The translations under genes and the position numbers were made by a program. This document shows, one piece after another, positions 12,955 to 16,968 of a stretch of 16,968 nucleotides of DNA. The DNA comes from Oscillospiraceae bacterium (GTDB lineage: Bacteria; Bacillota; Clostridia; Oscillospirales; Oscillospiraceae): assembly GCA_017521875.1 (NCBI GenBank), contig JAFXBH010000193.1:1-16968 (forward strand). Direction: 5' to 3'. The notes under the pieces were generated by a model that saw only the letters and a program-made list of their open reading frames with translations, was not told where the DNA came from and searched no databases. How positions within the stretch are numbered: the first letter of the stretch is position 1; each line of letters begins with the position of its first letter.

Positions 12955-14329
12955 ATAATTTCAGCAATGTCTTGGCAAACAGGAAGTACACCAGCAGGGA
13001 CAGGGCGTCTACGATGGTGGTAATAAAAGGACTGGCCATAACCGCCGGGTCTAATTTGATCCGCTTGGCCGCCATAGGCAGCACCGCACCTACGATCTTG
13101 GAGGCGATCACCGTTACCAGCAGGGCAAGGCACACCACCACATTCACCATCAGGGTGATCTGGGTATTCCCCAGCAGCCAACGGTCTACCAGCCAGATCT
13201 TCACAAAACACACCAGCGCCAGCACCACACCGCAAAGGACAGAGGTGCGAATCTCTTTCCACAGCACCGCAGGCCAATCGGAAAACCGCACTTCGTCCAG
13301 ACTCAGGGCGCGGATAATGGTAACCGAGGACTGGGAGCCGGAGTTACCGCCGGTACCCATCAGCATCGGGATAAAGGCGGTGAGCACCACTTGCATAGCC
13401 AGGGCATCTTCAAAGGAATTGATGATCATTCCGGTGAAGGTGGCAGACACCATTAAGAGCATCAGCCAGGGAATCCGGTTTTTGAACAGTTCCCAAATGC
13501 TGCTGCGGAGGTAGGTCTTTTCCGAGGGCAACATACCGCTCATCAGTTCGATATCCTCGGTGGTCTCTTCTTCAATAACATCCATTGCATCGTCAAAGGT
13601 GACGATACCCACCATACGGTTCTCCTTGTCCACCACAGGCAGGGCAAGGAAATTATATTTACTGAACATACGGGCCACTTCTTCCTGATCCGTATGGGTA
13701 GTAACAGAGATCAAATTGGTCAGCATAATGTCCTTGATGGGCGTCTCATCGTCCTCTGCAAGAAGCAGGTCTTTCACGGTGATCAAACCCAACAATTTGC
13801 GGTCTTTGGTGACATAGCAGGTATAGATCGTCTCTTTATCCACGCCCTGCCGGCGGATTCGCAGAATACTCTCCTCCACGGTCATATCCGGCCGGAGGGA
13901 GACATATTCGGTGGTCATCAGAGAACCTGCGGAATTTTCCGGGTACTTGAGAATCTGATTGATGGCCGAGCGCATTTCCGGATCTGCCTGACGCAAAATA
14001 CGCTTCACCACATTGGCGGGCATCTCCTCCACCAAGTCGGTGGCATCGTCCACATACAGTTCGTCCAGAACTTCCTTCAATTCGTTATCGGAAAAGCCCT
14101 GAATCAGCAATTCCTGCTCTTCCGCTTCCATCTCCACGAAAGTCTCCGCCGCCAATTCCTTGGGCAGCAGCCGGAACATCAGGGAGATCTTCTGATCCTG
14201 CAAGCCGGCAAAGATCGCCGCAATATCCGCGGGGTTCATGGTCATCAGGATGTCCCGCAGGACAGAGTATTTTTTATCCTCCAGCATTTTTACCAGAGTT
14301 TTTTCCAAAATTTCAAACCGTTCGGTCAT
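12953..14329 (-). CDS. mgtE: MgtE-family magnesium transporter
   Basis: This 458-residue protein has the complete MgtE layout. A helical N domain spans about 1-130 (MNPADIAAIFAGL, LLPKELAAETF, LYVDDATDLVEEMP). Two CBS domains follow at about 135-195 (MTTEYVSLRPDMTVEESILRIR) and 197-260 (PVVDKENRMVGIVTFDDAMD). Five membrane segments lie between about 285 and 458. The pore-region hallmarks are FIPMLMGTGGNSGSQSS (319-335) and KLDPAVMASPFITTIVDAL, whose final Asp441 matches the ion-selecting aspartate of Thermus MgtE. The family forms dimeric Mg2+ channels gated shut when Mg2+ fills sites between the cytosolic domains. The start at 14329 follows GGAGG by seven bases. The gene is monocistronic, with a leader ORF and hairpin upstream and its own terminator. 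Confidence 0.96.
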   Translation of the reverse strand: MTERFEILEKTLVKMLEDKKYSVLRDILMTMNPADIAAIFAGLQDQKISLMFRLLPKELAAETFVEMEAEEQELLIQGFSDNELKEVLDELYVDDATDLVEEMPANVVKRILRQADPEMRSAINQILKYPENSAGSLMTTEYVSLRPDMTVEESILRIRRQGVDKETIYTCYVTKDRKLLGLITVKDLLLAEDDETPIKDIMLTNLISVTTHTDQEEVARMFSKYNFLALPVVDKENRMVGIVTFDDAMDVIEEETTEDIELMSGMLPSEKTYLRSSIWELFKNRIPWLMLLMVSATFTGMIINSFEDALAMQVVLTAFIPMLMGTGGNSGSQSSVTIIRALSLDEVRFSDWPAVLWKEIRTSVLCGVVLALVCFVKIWLVDRWLLGNTQITLMVNVVVCLALLVTVIASKIVGAVLPMAAKRIKLDPAVMASPFITTIVDALSLLVYFLFAKTLLKL

Positions 14330-14361
14330 GGGTGTTCCTCCTTTGCTAAAAATGAAGTCAC

Positions 14362-14417
14362 ACCTGTATCGAAACTACCGGAGTCCACCCACGGACTGCC
14401 GGCTACTTCGACCAGGT
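14362..14417 (-). ncRNA. Long imperfect hairpin in the mgtE leader RNA
   Basis: Four nested helices pair across 56 bases: ACCTG/CAGGT (14362-14366 with 14413-14417), TCGAA/TTCGA (14369-14373 with 14407-14411), CCGG/CCGG, and AGTCC/GGACT (14382-14386 with 14393-14397) around a 6-base loop. G-U pairs are possible between helices. It does not match the M-box Mg2+ riboswitch. It lies between the promoter and mgtE and overlaps the end of the leader ORF. Confidence 0.5.
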
Positions 14418-14443
14418 ATATTGCCACTACTGCCAGAATCCAT
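14375..14443 (-). CDS. Putative 22-residue leader peptide upstream of mgtE
   Basis: The minus strand carries AAAGGAGAAACACCATGG, an excellent ribosome site and start at 14443, followed by 21 further codons to TAG at 14377-14375. The peptide (MDSGSSGNIPGRSS...) is rich in Gly, Ser and Arg and has no membrane segment. Its ribosome site nearly copies that of mgtE itself (AAAGGAGGAACACCC). The stop codon falls inside the 3' half of the hairpin at 14362-14417, so a translating ribosome would open that structure. By inference it is a leader peptide acting in cis on mgtE expression, in the manner of mgtL of the Salmonella mgtA leader, though without that peptide's Pro-rich sequence. No homologue is known to me. 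Confidence 0.5.
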   Translation of the reverse strand: MDSGSSGNIPGRSSRQSVGGLR

Positions 14444-14474
14444 GGTGTTTCTCCTTTCGTTTTAATCTCCCCTT

Positions 14475-14504
14475 ATTTTATCTCTCTGGCGCGGGGTTTG
14501 TCAA
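14475..14504 (-). promoter_or_regulatory. Promoter of the leader ORF and mgtE
   Basis: On the minus strand, a perfect TTGACA (complement of 14499-14504) and TAAAAT (complement of 14475-14480) are 18 bases apart. The predicted mgtE leader is about 140 bases long. It is back to back with the promoter for the + strand acyltransferase genes. Confidence 0.75.
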
Positions 14505-14516
14505 TGACATTTTTCG

Positions 14517-14545
14517 TTGTGAAAAATCCCGGCCTGTGTTATACT
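14517..14545 (+). promoter_or_regulatory. Promoter of the DUF2156-GNAT operon
   Basis: TTGTGA (14517-14522) and TATACT (14540-14545) are 17 bases apart, with the ATG 25 bases downstream of the -10 box. It diverges from the mgtE promoter, only 12 bases away. Confidence 0.75.
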
Positions 14546-14570
14546 AGTATGACAAAGGATGTGAACCGTT

Positions 14571-15479
14571 ATGCTGAATTTTCTGCCTCTAAAACCGGAA
14601 GAAAAATCCCAATTTGATCGATTTTTATTGCACTGCGGCCAGCGGGGCTGCGAGTACAATTTTGCCAATCTTTTTCTGTGGGGACGGCAAAAAGCCACTT
14701 TCCACGAAGGAAATCTGGCATTTTTCTGCCAATTTAACCGAAAAAGCGTGTATTTATTTCCCATTGGCGAAAATTTAAAACCCACGCTGGACGCCATCAT
14801 TTCCGATTCCCGGAAACGGGGCATTCCCTGCCGGCTTACCAGCCTGTCGGAACGTGATCAGCAACTGCTGGAAACATGGTATCCCGGCCAGTTTTATTTC
14901 CAGCCGGACAGGGATAGTTTTGACTATGTGTATGCCATTTCCGACCTGGCGGAACTGAAAGGTAAGCGCCTCCAGCGCAAGCGCAATCACTGCAACCGTT
15001 TCCGGTTGCTCCACCCCCACTGCACTGCCGCTCCTATCACCGACGAAAACACCCCCCAGGTATTATCTATGCTGGACGCGTGGTACGCCCAGCGGAAAGA
15101 AGCCGATCCCACCGCCAGTTTTTATCTGGAACAATCCGCCATCACCAAGGCGCTGAAATATCGCAAGGAACTGGGCATGGAGGGTCTTGTCCTGCTGGAC
15201 AAAGGACAGATCATCGCTATGACCCTGGGCTCTCCCCTGGCGGAAGATACTTTCGATGTGCATTTTGAAAAGGCCGCCCAGGGGTATGACGGAGCGTATG
15301 CCGCCATCAACCGGGAGTTTGCCCAGTATCTTCAGAAGAAATACCCCCGTTTGCAATGGTTGAACCGGGAGGACGATATGGGTCTGGAAGGCCTGCGGAA
15401 GGCCAAACTGTCCTACTGCCCTGCCCGGCTGGTAGAAAAGCGGTGGGCCTGTCTCAAGGAGGACGGCTATGATTGCTGA
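14571..15479 (+). CDS. DUF2156 (phosphatidylglycerol lysyltransferase C-terminal-like) protein
   Basis: This 302-residue protein looks like a stand-alone DUF2156 protein, two GNAT-like folds related to the C-terminal aminoacyl-transfer half of MprF. Visible family features are YNFANLFLWG near residues 30-40, then LKGKRLQRKRNHCNRF, LYLEQ-like and alternating core strands (EGLVLLDKGQIIAMTLGSPL), and a final YLQKKYPRLQWLNREDDMGLEGLRKAKLSY. The last motif is the best conserved part of the family from memory. There are no membrane segments, so it is not a full MprF. The true acceptor is unknown; transfer of an amino-acyl or acyl group is an inference. The start is preceded by AAAGGA 11 bases upstream, a rather long spacing. 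The 3' end overlaps the following GNAT gene by 11 bases, which suggests coupled translation. Confidence 0.8.
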   Translation: MLNFLPLKPEEKSQFDRFLLHCGQRGCEYNFANLFLWGRQKATFHEGNLAFFCQFNRKSVYLFPIGENLKPTLDAIISDSRKRGIPCRLTSLSERDQQLLETWYPGQFYFQPDRDSFDYVYAISDLAELKGKRLQRKRNHCNRFRLLHPHCTAAPITDENTPQVLSMLDAWYAQRKEADPTASFYLEQSAITKALKYRKELGMEGLVLLDKGQIIAMTLGSPLAEDTFDVHFEKAAQGYDGAYAAINREFAQYLQKKYPRLQWLNREDDMGLEGLRKAKLSYCPARLVEKRWACLKEDGYDC

Positions 15480-16200
15480 TCTGAAAAACCTTTGGATGGA
15501 GGCGTTCGGAGATTCTGCGGAAACGGTGGACAAGTTTTTTGTCACCGGATATTCCCCGAAGCGGTGTAACTATCTCTGCAGGGACGGCATTCCCGCCACC
15601 GCCCTGTACTGGTTCGACTGTTTTGTGGAAAATCATAAAATCGCCTATATCTATGGGGTCGCCACTGCCAAAGACCACCGTGGGCAGGGCCTTGCCTCCC
15701 AACTTTTGGCAGATACCCACCAACGCCTGCAGGAAAACGGCTACGCCGGGGCGATCTTAGTGCCGGGAGAACCGGGACTGTTTGCTCTGTATCAGAAACT
15801 GGGTTACCGCCCTGCCGCCAAAATCGGAGAATTCTCCTGTCTGCGGGGCGATACCCCGGCGGAGATCACCCCCATCGGCCCAGAGGAATATGCCGCTTTG
15901 CGGCGGGCATATCTGCCCAACGGGGGTGTGGTGCAGGAAGCAGAAATTTTGGAATATCTGCAGACCTATGCCGCTTTTTATAAAGGGCCGGACTTTCTTC
16001 TTTCCGCTACCGCTGACGGGGAGATTCTGACCGCTCAGGAACTGCTGGGAAACACACAAGCCGCGCCGGGAGTTTTACAGGCGCTGGGCTGTTCCCGGGG
16101 ACAGTTCCGCACCCCGGGAGAGACCAGGGATTTCGCTATGTTTCTGCCCTTTTCAACCGATTGCCCCCATCCGGAGTATTTCGGTCTGGCGCTGGATTAA
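15469..16200 (+). CDS. GNAT-family N-acetyltransferase
   Basis: This 243-residue protein has an acetyl-CoA site in motif A, with R71-G-Q-G-L-A76 in VATAKDHRGQGLASQLL (residues 64-80). It is followed by the typical motif B, GEPGLFALYQKLGYRPA. The N-terminal LWMEAFGDSAETVDKFF and the roughly 100-residue C-terminal extension suggest a two-domain enzyme, as in Eis-like or SCP2-like GNATs, but the substrate is unknown. Its ATG overlaps the end of the DUF2156 gene by 11 bases, with GGAGGA upstream in that gene, so the two are co-translated and may act in one pathway. The next gene, guaA, has a separate promoter 28 bases after the stop. Confidence 0.9.
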   Translation: MIADLKNLWMEAFGDSAETVDKFFVTGYSPKRCNYLCRDGIPATALYWFDCFVENHKIAYIYGVATAKDHRGQGLASQLLADTHQRLQENGYAGAILVPGEPGLFALYQKLGYRPAAKIGEFSCLRGDTPAEITPIGPEEYAALRRAYLPNGGVVQEAEILEYLQTYAAFYKGPDFLLSATADGEILTAQELLGNTQAAPGVLQALGCSRGQFRTPGETRDFAMFLPFSTDCPHPEYFGLALD

Positions 16201-16228
16201 AAAACCTGACGTAAGTTGGATTTTTTTC

Positions 16229-16257
16229 TTGCGTACAGAAAAAAACAGTTGTATAAT
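16229..16257 (+). promoter_or_regulatory. Promoter of guaA
   Basis: TTGCGT (16229-16234) and a perfect TATAAT (16252-16257) are 17 bases apart. The ATG of guaA lies 39 bases downstream of the -10 box, leaving no room for a purine riboswitch in the leader. Confidence 0.7.
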
Positions 16258-16296
16258 ACACAGTATCTTTTTTATTCTGAAACGGAGGAATCTAAT

Positions 16297-16968
16297 ATGA
16301 GTAATGTTCGTCCCGATTCTATGGCCCGAATCACCACCAAAGCCCTGGCTGACGCTTTTATTGAAGAGCAGGTAGCCGCTGTCCGCCAACAGGTGGATGA
16401 TAAGAAAGTTCTGCTGGCCCTCAGCGGCGGTGTGGATTCCTCTGTGGTGGCCGCCCTGTTGATCAAGGCCATTGGCAAACAACTGGTTTGCGTCCATGTG
16501 AACCACGGCCTGATGCGGAAAGGCGAAAGCGAAGATGTGATTAAGGTCTTCGGTCAGGAACTGGATGCCAATCTGGTGTATGTAGACGCCACCGACCGTT
16601 TCTTAGACTTGCTGGCCGGTGTTTCCGACCCGGAAACCAAGCGGAAGATCATCGGCAAGGAATTTATTGAAGTCTTTGTGGAAGAGGCCCGGAAATTGGA
16701 AGGCATTGACTTCCTGGCACAGGGTACCATCTACCCCGACATTCTGGAGTCTGTAAAGGCCGCCGAAGGCAAAAAGGCCGTGAAATCCCACCACAATGTG
16801 GGCGGTCTGCCGGAGGATTTGAAGTTTGAACTGGTTGAGCCGGTAAAACTGCTCTACAAGGACGAAGTCCGTGTGGTGGGCGAGGCACTGGGTCTGCCCC
16901 ATGCCATGGTCTACCGCCAGCCCTTCCCCGGCCCCGGCCTGGGTGTCCGTTGCCTGGGCGCCATTACC
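16297..16968 (+). CDS. guaA: GMP synthase, ATP-pyrophosphatase subunit/domain (3' truncated by window)
   Basis: The frame is open from ATG 16297 to the window end, 224 residues, with GGAGGA seven bases before the start. The PP-loop SGGVDSS (43-49) adenylates XMP before amination to GMP, the last step of guanine nucleotide synthesis. Other GuaA hallmarks are [50 protein letters not shown] and the dimerisation-domain start [15 protein letters not shown]. The protein begins only about 40 residues before the PP-loop, so it lacks the roughly 190-residue glutamine amidotransferase domain of standard bacterial GuaA. The start is well supported by ribosome site and promoter, so the short form is real in this sequence. 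Ammonia must come from free NH3 or from a separate amidotransferase subunit. Confidence 0.93.
   Translation, partial: MSNVRPDSMARITTKALADAFIEEQVAAVRQQVDDKKVLLALSGGVDSSVVAALLIKAIGKQLVCVHVNHGLMRKGESEDVIKVFGQELDANLVYVDATDRFLDLLAGVSDPETKRKIIGKEFIEVFVEEARKLEGIDFLAQGTIYPDILESVKAAEGKKAVKSHHNVGGLPEDLKFELVEPVKLLYKDEVRVVGEALGLPHAMVYRQPFPGPGLGVRCLGAIT

Noticed and set aside
14330..14470. M-box Mg2+ riboswitch before mgtE
   Set aside because: The conserved GGTGAGGCTCC-type segments and the expected length are absent. The stem pattern seen is different.
13694..14617. A 307-codon + strand open frame opposite mgtE
   Set aside because: mgtE is unambiguous on the other strand. The + frame has no family features and runs through the mgtE leader and both divergent promoters.

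Overview
The window suggests a member of the Clostridia, probably Oscillospiraceae-like. This is inferred from the mix of genes: an EF-G-like/YacP-type fusion, a guaA synthetase-only gene, strong purine-rich ribosome binding sites, sigma-70 type -35/-10 boxes and many intrinsic terminators. It cannot be fixed to a species from this sequence alone. Most genes look moderately G+C-rich; the restriction-modification segment at about 1.48-3.85 kb is visibly richer in A+T.

Layout. (1) 1-1122: 3' part of a translational-GTPase-like ribosome protection protein fused to a Rae1/YacP-type NYN ribonuclease domain. (2) 1181-1338: tRNA-Val(GAC) with its own promoter and terminator, followed by a structured stretch carrying a second copy of the tRNA 3' end. 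(3) 1481-3850: a complete, compact type II restriction-modification module: cytosine-5 methyltransferase (+), putative endonuclease and controller protein (-), sharing a convergent terminator. It is bracketed by 22-bp direct repeats. (4) 3914-7175: a two-gene unit encoding a cytosolic TIR + BspA-type leucine-rich-repeat protein and a polytopic membrane protein of unknown family. It lies beside the RM module and is the best candidate for an undescribed defence-like system. (5) 7186-10714 (-): a metal or metallophore ABC importer operon (lipoprotein, FecCD permease with a one-base frameshift, ATPase) ending in an FmdE-family gene, with a promoter and structured leader. (6) 10734-12851 (-): a glycoside-hydrolase-like TIM-barrel protein. 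(7) 12923-14504 (-): an mgtE magnesium transporter whose leader encodes a 22-residue peptide across a long hairpin. (8) 14517-16200 (+): overlapping DUF2156 and GNAT acyltransferase-like genes. (9) 16229-end (+): guaA, cut by the window edge, whose start lacks the glutaminase domain.

How the parts relate. Regions 2-4 read as an accessory/defence segment inserted next to a tRNA gene, although no integrase or transposase is visible. The rest is ordinary chromosomal metabolism and transport, each unit with its own promoter and terminator.
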